64,000 nt of DNA from Blastomussa wellsi (GCA_947652115.1 OX393570.1:4522461-4586460), one strand, 5' to 3'. Positions 1 through 12,459 are shown, counted from the first letter of the stretch. Numbers and translations are program-made. Notes: generated by a model not told the origin, from the sequence alone.

Positions 1-381
1 ATCACTTGATTTTTTACATTTTAGATACATTCCCAAAGGAGTTATTTCATGTAATGAGACAAAAAAATACCTACCCTCACTGCTAAAAAGAGATCTTTCA
101 TCGCCATGATGAGGGCTACAATTGCCTTCTGATTTTACAACACGAAGCATTTGGCTGCCGGTAGGGAGTCGGACTTGCTGGATCTGGACAGAAATTATTT
201 TTCAGCAAGCGTATTTAATGCTTGGACTTCTCACTTGCGCAAATTTTATTCGACCAATCAAACGAAATTTCTCCTTAGCAACTTGTACCAGCACACACAC
301 AAACATTAAATATTTTTATGTACCCATATAAACATGTTTTTTTAATTGTAATCTACAGCAATTTGACCAATCGTTGTATCG
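1..381. other. left edge, no gene seen
   Basis: AT-rich sequence with one 69-codon open frame at 122-331 that has no recognisable motif, repeat or splice context. I see no gene here. Confidence 0.5.
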
Positions 382-1440
382 TCACGTTTTAGAAACACTG
401 CAAGTTGTTTGGCGATCGTTCCCATAGGAACCTTTACCGGCTGCGAATAACGACTGAGACGTGATGTATTCCGCTAATTGCTTTAATTTACTTTGAGAGT
501 GTTTTGGAAACATTGCTGACGTTTGTTAAGGTGATTGTTCCCGTGGAAACTTTTGCTCAGCGCGAATAACGATAGATGCCTGCAGTACTAATTAATTAAA
601 TAATGATGTGGGATCGCTACCACTAATTACTTAATTACTTTGAGCGTTATTTGTGCGAAGATTGCTTCTGTCATGGTAATTGTTTCCATGGAAACCTTCA
701 GCTGGCCGCGAACAACAATATTTTCCAACAGCACTAAACAATAAACATCACTACTAATTTATCTAAATAATTAAAGCGTGTTTTGTACTAACATTGGTTG
801 TTGTTACGGTAATTGTTTCCACGCAAAATTTCAGTTGGCCGTGAACACTTTTTTGCCAACAACATTAAACAATAGACTATGACATAGAACAATACCACCA
901 GTATGTTTTAACGTGTTTCGCAAAAAAAAAATTGTTTGTTGTTATTATGATTGCTTCCATGGTAACATTTTCCCTTCGCCAACAATATTTTGCCGACAAC
1001 ACAAAACAATTAAAATTAAATAGGACTTGGGAGTATACCACTGATTACTCTTAAACAATGGATCATACGTGGCGCACAATCACTAATTTACTGCAATTTC
1101 TTTGAGCTTGTTTAGGGTTAACATTGCTTGTCGTTTAACCGTTGCCTTAAGTGAAAACAAAATTTTTTTCCGGCAGCATAAAGAACAATAATTAAACTTT
1201 GACGTAGGGCACTACTAATTGTTCCAATTTACTTCTAGCGTGTTTTGAGATAACATTGCTTGTTGTTATGGTGATTGCGCATGTGGGAACATTACCTAAC
1301 CGCGAATAACAACGGTTCGCCCAATTAAAAATTAGAAATAATAACGGTGTTGAGTTATTACCACTAATAACTCTTAATTACTCACTATCTAGCGGTTTCT
1401 TCGGCAACAACAATTATCTCTGAATTATCTCTGTTGTTAT
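382..1440. repeat. degenerate tandem array, unit about 130 bp
   Basis: A pattern recurs about seven times with heavy drift. Each unit has a core like TTTACTTTGAGCGTGTTTTG, then an ACATTGCTTGTTGTTA-like stretch, then GTGATTGTTCCCATGGAAAC, then GGCCGCGAATAACAA and a TACCACTAATTA-like spacer. Cores can be seen near 390, 495, 650, 775, 905, 1105 and 1235. Spacing varies from about 110 to 190 bp, so this is an old, diverged array rather than a young satellite. No coding potential is apparent. Confidence 0.7.
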
Positions 1441-1667
1441 TTTAATTAGACTGGCATTATTTTCAATGATGCCTGTTTCCTTGACAATAACAAAATACAA
1501 TATTTCTTTCCATTAACTAATTGTTTTGTTCATTGCAACGCAAATGGCCAGTAGATTCCTTGAACTGGGAGTGTAGCACTTTCCCAATTACTGTGAAAAT
1601 ATTTTTAAAATTTCACTGTTTCCCCACTGCATATGGTAAAGTTTATTTCGAAGACGATTATTTGAAT

Positions 1668-3410
1668 TGAATTCACAATTTGGCATGCCAAATCTTGAAT
1701 TTCACGATTTTGTAGGCCAACTCTTCAAATTCACAATTTGGCAGACCAAATCTGGAATTTCACGAATTGGCAGGCCAAATATTGAATTTCATGATTTGGC
1801 GGGCCAAATCTTGAATTTCACGATTTGGCAGGCCAAATATGGAATTTCATGATTTGGCATGCCAAATCTTGAATTTCACGATTTGGCAGGCCAAATATGG
1901 AATTTCATGATTTGGCATGCCAAATCTTGAATTTCACGATTTGGCAGGCCAAATCTTGATTTTCACAATTTGGCATGCCATATTGTGAATTTCACGAATT
2001 TGAAGGCCAAATCTTGAATTTCACGATTTACCAGGCCAAATCTTGAATTTTGCGATTTGGCTGGCCAAATCTTGAAATTCACGATTTGGTAGGCCAAATC
2101 TTTTATTTCACGATATGGCAGGCCAAATCTTGAATTTCACGATTTGGCAGGCCAAATATTGAATTTCATAATTTGGCAGGCCAAATCCTGAATTTCACGG
2201 TTGTGCAGGCCAAATCTTGAAATTGACGATTTGGCAACCCAACACTTGAATTCCCCTATTTGACAGACCAAATCTCGAATTTCACGATTTGGTAGGCCAA
2301 ATCTTGAATTTCACGACTTGGCAGGCCAAATCTTGAAATAACGATATGGCAGGCCAAATCTCGAATTTTGCGATTTGGCAAGCCAAATTATGAATTTCAC
2401 GATTTGGCACGCCAAATCATGAATTTTGCGATTTGAGAGGCGAAATCCTAAATTTTACGATTTGGCAGGCCAAATCTTGAATTTTGCGATTTGGCAATCA
2501 TGAATTTCACGATTTGGCAAGCCAAATCCTGAATTTTGCGATTTGAGAGGCGAAATCCTAAATTTTACGATCTGGCAGGCCAAATCTTGAATTTCACGAT
2601 TTGGAAGGCAAAATCTTGAATTTTTGCGATTAATCTTGAATTTCACGAATTTGCAGGCCAAACTTGAATTTCACGATTTAGCACGCCAAATCTTGAATTT
2701 TGCGATTTGGCTTGCCAAATTTGGATTTCACCATTTGACAGGCCAACTCTTGAAAGTCACGATTTGGCAGGCCAAATCCTGAATTTCACGATTTGGTAGC
2801 ACAAATCTTTAATTTCACGATTTGGCAGGCCAAATCTTTGAATTTCAAAACTTGGCAAGTCAAATCAGTGAATTTCACGATTTGGCAGACCAAATCCTGA
2901 ATTTTACGATTTTGGCCTGCCAAATCGTGAAATTCAAGATTTGGATCCAAGTCGTGAAATTCAAGATTTGGCTTTCCAAATCGTGAAATTCAAGATTTGG
3001 TCTGCCAAAAAAAATTCTTTCACGATTTGGTAGGCCAAATCGTGAATTTCACGTCGATTTGGCAGGCCAAATCTTGATTTTCACGATATGACAGGCTAAA
3101 TCTTGAATTTCACGTTTTAGCAGGCCAGTTCTTGAATTTTACGATTTGGTTGGCGAAATCTTGAATTTCACGATTTGGCAGGCCAAATCTTGATTTTCAC
3201 GATTTTGCTGGCGAAATCCTTAATTTCACGATTTTTCTGGCCAAATCTTGAATTTCACGATTTGGCAAGCCAAAGCTTGAAATTCACGATTTCGCAGGCC
3301 AATTCTTGAACTTCACGACTTTGTAGGCCAAATCTTGAGTTTCACGATTTGGCACGCTAAATCTTGAATTTCACGATTTGGCTGGGCAAATCTTGAATTT
3401 TCGTTTGGCC
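1668..3410. repeat. 29 bp minisatellite with palindromic core
   Basis: About 59 copies of a 29 bp unit of the form GAATTTCACG + ATTTGGCAG + GCCAAATCTT. Each unit contains the near-palindrome TTTGGCAGGCCAAA. Units vary by point changes and small indels and follow each other without spacers. Most units read in one direction, but about 2908-3008 carries three units in the opposite orientation (GTGAAATTCAAGATTTGG). Short open frames inside the array are by-products of the repeat. Confidence 0.9.
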
Positions 3411-6400
3411 GAGATAAATGCTTCGTTACGGCCACTGATTTCTTGATTGCACATGTTGCGCAATTTCTTTTTCAACCTTTTCAAGTAGCTCGTGCATTGT
3501 TATGCAATGCCTTACAGTCTTGGAACGCGATATTTAAATCTCTCTTTGTTTTGCGCATAGCTTGGGAGCATTAACGTCTTAATTCTGTGATTCCATCGGG
3601 TCGTGTGCGTGTTTCATTAATGCGTCAAAGTACTCGTTCTGCTCTATTTCGTCTTCGGTTACATGAATCATGAAAATATCATACTTACCTTCGACCATAT
3701 TTCAAGCCTCGTGTAAGTCCACAAAGCTTCTTTTAACTGCTTGCATACTTTTGTTTTCTTCGGAGGACTTAAGAAATAGGTACGCAATGCGTACATGTGT
3801 CTTTTGCAAAGTAACTGAGTGATTTAGACATGATTATAGTTAATGGTAAATAAGGAATTTCGCAGAATAGAGTACATTGTTGTTGTTGTTATATTTTAAA
3901 GCAGGAGTATGAAGTACATGTGCAGCTCCAACATAACAGTGTGCGCTAATGTGCGCCAACAGGACAGCAAAGAAAAAATGGTAAAAGTAAAAAGAGTTAA
4001 GGTAATGTGGAGAAAGATGAGCAAAAGAAAGTGGAAATGAGAGGACAGAGAGGGACCTTCCCAGTCCATGTTTTGGGGTATGTCAATTCCACAGCAGCTA
4101 TTTTTAGAATGACTTTGGGGGAATCTTTTCACAAGACGTCTCTGTATAAGGCCAATTTCAGTCTGATGGCAGGAAGGAAAACACAATTTCACTTACTATG
4201 GCAAACCAAGTGGAGATAAGTTTTTTTTTTGAAAATTAGTTTGACGGGAAATGCTGTTTTCAGAATGTTACAGGAAACAGACTTCTGTTCCAAAGTTAGC
4301 TGGAATGAATTTGATTTTTGATTTTGTAGAAATTGGTGGAAAACCGGCACGTCTGTGATTTCCTGGGAATGCACTTTAGCTTACATATAGCCTGCAGTGG
4401 AAGCTTCCTCATCAGTGCTAACCATTGCATGGAAAGATTCATTTAAGCAAAATCTTTTGAACGCTTCCAACTACTGCAAGGTTTCATTCAAATTCAAGAG
4501 CTGCAAGTCTTCAAGATCAGCCATTCCAAGTGTGAAGCCTTTTTAGCGTCGTCGCGACCATATAATCGAGAACTATTCAGACTCCGATTAAACGATGATT
4601 TTTGAAATACTTTTTGACTTATTTCGGCTTGAGATTCTTTACAAATTTCTTGTAAATCTCATTGGAAACGTTTTTCCTCGATTCCATGTGCAAATGTTAT
4701 AAACGAGGCGCTTTCAGTTCGTAGCATTATCAGCTGATCTTCATCAGCCAATCAGTAAATAAAGTGTCAAATCCGCGTCAAACGCTCGCTTCCAGTGTGC
4801 AATAAGATCCTCCGGCACTTCCTCCAGGCGATTTTTTTATGTTTATATTATTAATAAGTAATCATACGGTTTCTCGTTCAATTTGCAATTAATTTGCTCT
4901 TGAGTTTTTAAAACTCGCGGCTCGTGCAATTTCAGCCTTTTTATGATTACCGATACTAATACAACCACGCTGGGTGTTGGAAGAAGCTCGAAAGCTTTTC
5001 GAGTATTCACCGTCCCATTTGCTTTAGTAAGCCCCTAGAAAGTACGGTCTATTGCTTTTATGAAGTAACTATGGAAAACGTTTGTCAAAGAAATAATGAT
5101 CAAATATATTTTGTAACTTTCTGTGTTTATATATTCACCTTATTGCTTTTATTTTTTGCACTTTTCTTTAGCTTATTGCATTTATTGTTTATCTTGTATT
5201 GGAGAAACAAAAAGTATAAATTATTAAATTATAAATTATTAAAATCAATAGAAAGAAAAACCTTGTAAAATATATATAGAAGTAGCTATGTAACGTAATT
5301 AATGTTATGTATTGTAAAATGTATCTGTCAATGCTGTAATAAAATTATGCTGTAAAGTATGTAAAGAATAATAATCAAATTTAGATTTCGTGATCAACTG
5401 AGTTGCTAGCACAGTAAAGCCCCCGTTGAATACACAAAAAATAAGATCTGTTCCAAGTTCCAGCATGATCATGATTTTCCTAGCCAGGACAGACATTTTT
5501 CTGTGCCTACGTTTACACGGACCGGACCGGATCGGCTCCTGTTTACATGGAACCGTTTGGAACCGGTCCGGCACGGATCCAAAACTGTACCTGCTAAACA
5601 ACAGGACCGGATCCATTTGGAACCGGTCCCGTGTTCTTGCAGAAGAATTGTAAAGTGCTCATTCATTGACAATGGATTTTGCCTTATTTAGTCACATTTT
5701 CTGACAATTTTTAAAAAATCGCACTTTAGAGAGTGGTAAGGGCATAAAAAATGCTGAGATGTTTTAGGATAATCAAACGATGACTTTTATAAGATAATAT
5801 TCAGGTCACGTGATTGACCACGCCCTATAACTTAAGAAAACCATTGTTATCGATTCCCACCACTTGCGGCAAAGAAAAATTAGGTTTTATTACATGAAAC
5901 CAATCACCCTGGGAAAGGGTTAAGAAATCCGCTCGGAATGGAACAAACGTTTAATATGACAAGAGTTATTTTCTGTTTTTGACTAGTGCCAGTCCCTCTC
6001 CAGCATTTAATAAAAGAAACTCAATAGACTGCAAAAACCGTGTACGAAGATCCTGCTTGATTGAACGTTGGATCTCGCAGGAGATCTAATCAGCCAAACT
6101 TGAAAAATTAAAAAACGATGATAAGTCAAAGACTTCTGCAAGGCTGAAACAACGTGATATATTTTGAACAATATTTCGGCTGGCCAGACCAGCCTTCTTC
6201 AGCCTTTCTTCCAGCCTTCTTCTTCGTCATTCCGACTGGTGCTTCAAAGTAAGTTCCATTAGCCATTGTTCTGATGTAACGTTGATCACTAACTTGTGAC
6301 AATTTCTAGTTGTAAAAGTTTTACGCAATCGGGCGTGGTTAGTCACGTGATTGAAATATAATATATACTACTCGAAAATTTTTAAAGGTTTTTGGTCACG

Positions 6401-6831
6401 ACTTACCTTAAATTTCAATCTTGCTGATAGCTCTTATTGTCTTTCTTTTAGACCACTCCCTCTCAAATAAAAGGAGAACCAGGCCTTAATCTACTTGAGT
6501 ATGCTGCACGAAAGCCCTCGCCCTTCAGCCCCGCGCCTGCACTCACATCGCTCAGCGGATTCTCCCTACCCGAAAAAAATACCCTCGAGCCTCTGTGGAG
6601 GAGAGAGGCACGAAAGCACATGTACAATTTGGGGATTCGAATATACAAAAATTAAATATTTTTAATTGTTGAAACAATTCGATTAAAAATTTTACACTGA
6701 AACTGTACCTTCTGCTTTTTTAAGGTAGTTTGAAAAAGTAATAAGTACCGAAATAATACGCTTAATTATTGGAGCCAGTTTTCTTTCTTATATTTTTAAG
6801 TTGCAAGATGTTCTTCGGAGTGGCATATTTC
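3411..6831. other. intergenic, scattered repeats, no gene seen
   Basis: Open frames here are short (up to 103 codons), overlap on both strands and lack family motifs. The stretch near 6150-6260 (GGCTGGCCAGACCAGCC followed by repeated CTTCTTC) looks like a dispersed repeat, as does the GC-richer stretch near 6500-6640. I can support no gene. Confidence 0.5.
5500..5645. repeat. GC-rich ACCGG inverted/tandem repeat
   Basis: Short blocks such as GGACCGGATC, TGGAACCGGTCC and GGACCGGATCCATTTGGAACC recur several times in both orientations within about 145 bp. This strand symmetry is why overlapping open frames appear on both strands. It is likely a small dispersed palindromic element of unknown family. 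Confidence 0.6.
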
Positions 6832-7382
6832 TTAAACTGCATATGACACGAAATTTTTTTCTCTTGATTCTTGTAGTTGAATATCTAAAGAAAACGTTTC
6901 GAAGCTTTAAAAGTGCTGGAAAAATCTAAAAAGCATTGTTTTTGCTTTCAAAATACGCGCAATTTCCCTACAAATTTGTCCCAGAGACTGGGATCTAGTT
7001 TATCGACGGCGAAGTTCGTGGCGTCACATTGTGTACCTTTGCCGCGAAGGTCTGTTGTCGCTAAGAGGATTCTGCAGTACTTCGTAGTGGACAGATAGTG
7101 CATTGAAAGGCAAAGATGTCCAGTGATTCTAATGATTCCTTTGAGTCGGACTCTTCTTTAAGTTGCATTGAGGTACACAATGTGACGTCACGTTCCGATA
7201 TCTCGTGCGATTTTGGCTTTGCGATGACCGGGACAAATTTGAAGGCAAATTGCGCGTATTTTGAAAGAGAAAAAAAAAGCTTTTTAAATTTTTCCAGCAC
7301 TTTTAAGGCTTCGAGTCGTTTTCCATAGATATCCAACTACAAGAATCAAGAGCAAAAAATTTCGTGTCATATGCACTTTAAA
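6832..7382. mobile_element. foldback (long inverted repeat) element, about 550 bp
   Basis: The left arm begins TTAAACTGCATATGACACG and the right arm ends with its inverse, CGTGTCATATGCACTTTAA. The arms match with scattered mismatches for roughly 130-200 bp, including TTGATTCTTGTAGTTG, GTGCTGGAAAAAT and ACGCGCAATTT, and a further inverted GTCACATTGTGTACC / GTACACAATGTGAC pair lies near the centre. Short open frames on both strands (91, 70 and 61 codons) follow from this symmetry. The element ends about 50 bp downstream of the small ETS gene's stop codon, so it may sit in that gene's 3' UTR. Confidence 0.8.
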
Positions 7383-7434
7383 CCTGTCAGCGGGAAAAGG
7401 TTTCGAGGCATCAACATGATACCCATCACCTTAC

Positions 7435-8466
7435 TTAAAAATCGCGATAGTGGAAAACATAAGGAGTTGGGTCGGGTGCAAAGTGCACGCCTTGGTTTTC
7501 ACGCGGCACATTGATCATCATGGAGGAACTTTCTCCAAAAACGCCCATGGCGGGAACTTTCCCCTCAGCTGTTGGATGATACATCCATGATGATACACCA
7601 GTGGTGGCGGGAATCACGTGACTGCCATTGCCAGTAGACTCGCTTGTGGGGGAAAATGACATAACTTCCTTCAAGCCGTACTGCTGGTCAAGCTCATGCA
7701 GATTGAACTTGAACGCGTATCTGTGTCCAGGAACTTTGTTCAAGACGTTCTTGCGGTAGTAATAGCGCAATGCTCGGCTGAATTTCTGGTACGTCATGTT
7801 TTTTCGGTTATTCCTTGCACCCCAAAGACTTGCGACTTCGCTTGGTTGCATAATCGTGAACTGTCCGCTGGTCCCTTGCCATGAAATCATCGCGGAGTAC
7901 CGGGACTGCGATAGCATATCAAGAATGAAATCTAAAAGCTGGGTCCCTTTGAAGACTTTGCTGGGAAAAGCTAGTGATATATAAGATAAAATAGGATGAA
8001 AAAAAATGAAAGGAATAATCCATGCTAAATAGCTAAGCGACTCGGTTGCAAATGATTTTAAGTAGTGTATTAATTTAATCGATAATTGTTGTTTCTATTG
8101 TTGGTAACGGAAATCAGGGAAATAGAACAGGGTAGATGCATGGAAAACATTGAATCAGTTACAAAAACATCACAACCGAGGATAAGAAATGGGATCAACT
8201 CCAGGGCTCTTTTTTTCCCTAAGCGGGGTAAATTAACGCAAAAATATTTTAAGAACACATCATGCGCGAAATAAAATTTCTCCTTAAAGTCTCCTGGTTC
8301 CTCCACTTGCAAACTTTTCAGCTTACCAGAATCAAACAACTTAACGTGTTAGATTGAACATCATGAAAAACATATATATGCCTGACTCACCACAATTGCT
8401 GAAATGACCGATCTCATTTCCAAGAAATGCGAGATCAAAACTCCCTTCTGCTTCTGTCATAGCCAT
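7435..8466 (-). CDS. small divergent ETS-domain transcription factor (two coding exons)
   Basis: ETS proteins are nuclear factors that bind GGAA-core DNA through a winged-helix domain. The terminal exon (7435-7955) carries an ETS domain at about residues 28-109. Visible landmarks are ISWQG, ASLWGAR, the recognition-helix stretch [14 protein letters not shown] and HRYAFKF. Exon 1 (8391-8466) starts at ATG, encodes 25 residues and ends at a clean GTGAGT donor. Joining it to the acceptor at 7956 gives one frame of 198 residues. The nearby CCCAG acceptor five bases upstream would break that frame, so the 5' half is less certain. The usual first tryptophan of the domain (LWQF in most ETS proteins) is replaced (QLLDF), as in SPI-type proteins, and MTYQK also resembles SPI rather than the common MNYDK. 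No PNT domain was found. The C-terminal 90 residues are not recognised. It is a same-strand neighbour of the FLI/ERG gene. Confidence 0.85.
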
Positions 8467-9819
8467 TGTTTCAATTTTCACTCTCCACCTTCAATAGCGA
8501 AATGTAGATATCTGTGCCAAACCATCGTCTATTTATCGCGTTCACCCACCTTTGTGAATTTCTTCCGACGTTTGTCCCTATAGCAACGTTTGCCCGTCCA
8601 AAACGACATTTCTTTTACGTTTTGGGACAAGTATCGGCAACCGCAGTGTGACCAATGAACATTAATCATTTTTCTATTTGCTCGCCGCTTTTGGGAAAAA
8701 TGTTTGGTAGTCAAAGCAATAACTATGGAAACTGAACTTGCGTTTACGTTTGTTTTTTCTTTAACGTAACGTTTTGCTTTTGCAAACCTTGGGTTACTTG
8801 CCCGTTTAATATTTGAGAACAGGACGAAGATCTCTTTTGATCCCAAACGGTTCAGTATATAAAATCCACGTGTTCATGTTCAGTATTTGATAGCTGTTGA
8901 AGTTGCATTACCACCCAAAATAAAATAAAATAAAAACCAGATTATTCTTCTGGGTGGGTGGTTTTAAATCCTTCACGTAAATGGTTGTCAAGGAAACGGA
9001 CAACACCTTATTGAACTGACTTGTTAACTGCACATGACATGTTTAAAGCAAATATAACTTTGCCTTTTGACAAAACCAAACAATAAACTATAAGGTGCCT
9101 TCAGTTGTTATACTATTATGGCGTATGACATTATTATGACGTAGTGAATTATAAGGAGATTGTTGATTAGTCTAGATGCTATGGTAATGAAACATATTGA
9201 TATGGCAACAGTTGACAGGCAATCAATGACGTGTTCAAGAAAGAAAAATTAACCACTCAAACGAAATTCCTCCATAGCGACCTACTCGTCACTGAATAAA
9301 CATATCAAAATACACCGAATTGCCCTGCCGCCACGGCATGGAAACTATGCAAGTTACTAAGGGTATAATTTCGTTCGTTGCAAAAACTAACTCAAAATAC
9401 ACGTTAGGGGTACCTGTAAAATTGGCACTGCGGAAAGAAATATACTTCATGGATTTTTCTTACAAATCGCCCATTTATGAATCGCTCGACATGTTTCTCA
9501 AATTGTACCTAGCACGGGTTAAAATATTTTCGATTTTACAGTACACGGTTTGTTTGTTTAGCAGCCACCGCGGTTGAACGGCGCCAATGATCGCTTGTGT
9601 TGTAATCGAGAGCTTCATTTTCTTTTATTTTTGAATCTTGAAGATGTAACATAGCAATATCATGCGCAAGAGCGGAGCACCATGGGTAAGAAATTTTGGA
9701 AACGCATCAAGCCGAGAAGATTTAGTTGTCACGTGACCGTACAGACTATGGGGGACGGGGTGGAAAGACCAATACTCGATAAATAGGTCTTGGTTAAAGT
9801 GTCTATGAAGTGAATTTGT
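8467..9819. other. upstream flank of the small ETS gene
   Basis: No gene recognised. A 105-codon open frame at 8529-8846 (minus) has no family motif. The TATA-like stretch CAGTATATAAAATCC near 8852 and the sequence just above the ETS start codon are possible promoter territory, but nothing defines a transcription start. Confidence 0.4.
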
Positions 9820-10318
9820 TGTGTTTTGTTTCAAAATTTACTTTGTGAAATACGCGATTCCAGAGTTTGAGACCTCTGGGATTAAAAATAGCGATTTTAC
9901 AAGCCTTCAAAGTTGAGCATTGTGACCTCCAAAAATGGTCAGGGGAATGGGTCCGAAAATACCACGCCGTGACGTCACTTTGGTGCCAAACTTTTGTTTG
10001 ATGGATGAAAGTTTCTTCTCGCGAGGAGTGATTACGTGAGAAACATGTCGAGCGATTCATAAATTGGCGATTTGTAAGAAAAATCCAGTAACCCCGAGGA
10101 AATAGAAACTGAGAACGATTTCGAGAACGATTTTTGGCACCCAAATGACGTCAGAGGTAAATGTCACGTGGTATTTTGACCGCGCGATTCAAGTACCATT
10201 TTTAAGAGCAAAATGGCTCAACTTTGAAGGCTTGTAAAATCGTTACTTTTAACGCCAGGCGTCTCTAACTTTGGAATCGGGTATTTCAGAAGGTAAATTT
10301 TCAAACTAAATACAAAAC
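9820..10318. mobile_element. foldback element, about 500 bp
   Basis: Left arm AAAATTTACTTTGTGAAATACGCGATTCC...GATTTTACAAGCCTTCAAAG is mirrored on the right as CTTTGAAGGCTTGTAAAATC...GGAATCGGGTATTTCAGAAGGTAAATTTT. An inner pair, GTGACGTCACTTTGGTGCC and GGCACCCAAATGACGTCAG, continues the symmetry. The whole block is therefore an imperfect palindrome with a non-repeated centre near 10010-10110. The 113-codon minus-strand frame inside has no recognisable motif. Confidence 0.8.
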
Positions 10319-12126
10319 TAGTCTAACTAACTAGTCGATATCAGCTAAAAATAAACTGAACAAACACAACTGTAAGGCCGATACTCGTCAAAAATTGACT
10401 TTGCCGGAGACATCAACAAGGCCGAAACTGATAAAGCAGGGTTGCAACCTGTTTGGCACTTATTGGAGCTCGTCAGCACGGTGTAACAGATTCTAAATGA
10501 AACCAGCGCGAGCGTCAATGCAGCCCAAATAAAATTGCCTCAGCTTCAGCACTCTGAATTTACTCCCCCCCCCCCCCCCACTTCCTTCAGTGCGAAAAGC
10601 AACTATGATCGAAACTATGAAATATCTAAAAAATGCGAATTAGCGAATGTTATACTTGTTTAGGAGAAACAAAATTCACAACAGACATTACATCCACACA
10701 TAGTTTGACTCGAGGTACGGTGGTGAGAACCTACAGAAGTTGTTTTGTGCTTCGAAGTGCTTCTAATCGATTCTAACCGTTCCACTTTCTGTAATCATTA
10801 ACTTCAAAAGAAATAACCGATAAAGCTAACATTTAGAAGCACTCGAAAACGTGTTTACAGAAAATTCTTTTTTGTTCGATTATTTGTTTAAGAGTGCTCA
10901 CTGGGTGATATTTATCCCTTTAGGTAAGTGAACGAAGTAACCGATACAAAAATATCCCAGGTTTCACTTTGCAAAATATTGGAAATAAATAACATCATGG
11001 CTTATACTTTTCACTTTAATGGTACTGTCATACACGAGGTTTTCAGTTCCCCGGCACAACGAACGAACTGCAGTGTTCTAGCGCCAACCACAAGAACAAT
11101 AAACAGTTACACATGCCAACTGCCCAGTAACTTACCAAAGGCTTAAAATTGAGAAACACCTCAGTTAAAGCTTGTTTGAAACTGCCAGTTCTTAGAAAAG
11201 AAACGGGTTTTTGAAAAGCCTTTGCATGTCATGACTTGGAAATCTTTCTGACGAAGCAGGGTAACTATCAAGCAAGGGTTTGAATTAGGTCCTTCCCTTT
11301 GCTATCAAATTCATCCCTTTTTTCACAGTACTATATTATAACGCGAATAACGTTCCGCAAAAATTGCTCGTATGAGATCCGGCTGGCGCTCGCCTTGTCT
11401 AAATACAAACATTCAACGACTAACTCTTTAGCTAAGAGTTAGCATTTCTGCTAATTGGGTACCGCTTTACTGAATATTAAAATATCCCACATAATGAATA
11501 CTACTACGTTTACACTACACGAAATGCTTCTCCCGCAGATTCAGAATATTCAATATAGAGATTGGTTGCAGTGCACCGCACAAACAAGCGCTCGCTTTTA
11601 ATTTGTTTTCCACGCCATTTCAAAACTTAAGACGGTTGTTCGCGAACAATCAGCTTTAGTTGATACACGCCCGCGGAGAAATGATGTTTGCCGTAACAGT
11701 ATTTTTAACCTTGTTTAACGTGGTGCGGTGTTTTCGCTATGAACTGCCTTTTAGAGCGCACGAATTCTAAAATATCATTTTAAAGGAGCCGCTGATTTTA
11801 ATCAGGCGCATATCGCTCCAGCATAATTTTGCGCCTTTTTAGATGAGATGAAGTTACCCATGAACACGGGAACTTTCTAGGGAAATAGGCAGTGAAAGGA
11901 TTGGTAGAAAATAAAAACTACATTCATTAATTTGTTTCAAAGTAAGAGCTAGGCTGAATCGTGACCACCAAAAGCGGGTCAGTGAAATTCACGGCGATGC
12001 CTCGCCCGGTAGAGTACGTTAGTCAACACCGCTCGACCCAATACACTTACAACTCATTCCGGTATATCACTGAAAAACGCTTTTGCACTCAGTTGCTAAT
12101 TGACCGTCTCTAAAAGCTTTATAATT
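10319..12126. other. intergenic, no gene seen
   Basis: AT-rich, with a homopolymer C run at 10563-10579 and short open frames without motifs. I see no gene, RNA or clear repeat. Confidence 0.4.
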
Positions 12127-12456
12127 TAAAGGGGCACTGTCACGATATATTTGCCTAAAACTGTTATAAATGGACGAAATGGTTCCTTACTGCAGCAACA
12201 TATTTGCAAAATTCAACGATTTTCGAGCCAAACTTGAACCTTTGAAAAACTGACATCCTGGCGCTTTTTTCAAAAATCCATATCACAATCCGTTTCCATC
12301 CTCGCCATCGTTAGCCATCCTCACTTCCTAATGAGTTCTAATCATTTGTTGAGTACTGCTCTACAAAATAAAACCATTATTGTTCAACTTCCAAAGATCG
12401 ATGTGTTTTTTGAGATGTCCAAACTCGTGCTAAAAATGGTATCAGTGTCCCTTTAT
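12127..12456. mobile_element. MITE-like element with terminal inverted repeats
   Basis: The left end, TAAAGGGGCACTGTCACGAT, is matched in inverse by ATGGTATCAGTGTCCCTTTA at the right end, about 330 bp apart. No transposase is encoded between them. This fits a non-autonomous DNA transposon; the family is not identified. Confidence 0.7.
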
Positions 12457-12459
12457 AAC

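Noticed and set aside
1668..3410. CRISPR-like 29 bp repeats
   Set aside because: Repeats abut with no unique spacers, diverge from each other, and the host is an animal genome.
1668..3410. Array of NFI binding sites (TTGGC/GCCAA)
   Set aside because: NFI half-sites need a 5 bp spacer; here the spacing is about 2 bp.
8333..8345. 13 bp micro-exon (TTGTTTGATTCTG) between acceptor AAG and donor GTAAGC in the small ETS gene
   Set aside because: In the phase set by exon 1 it introduces a TGA stop, and the intron from 8391 would be too short.
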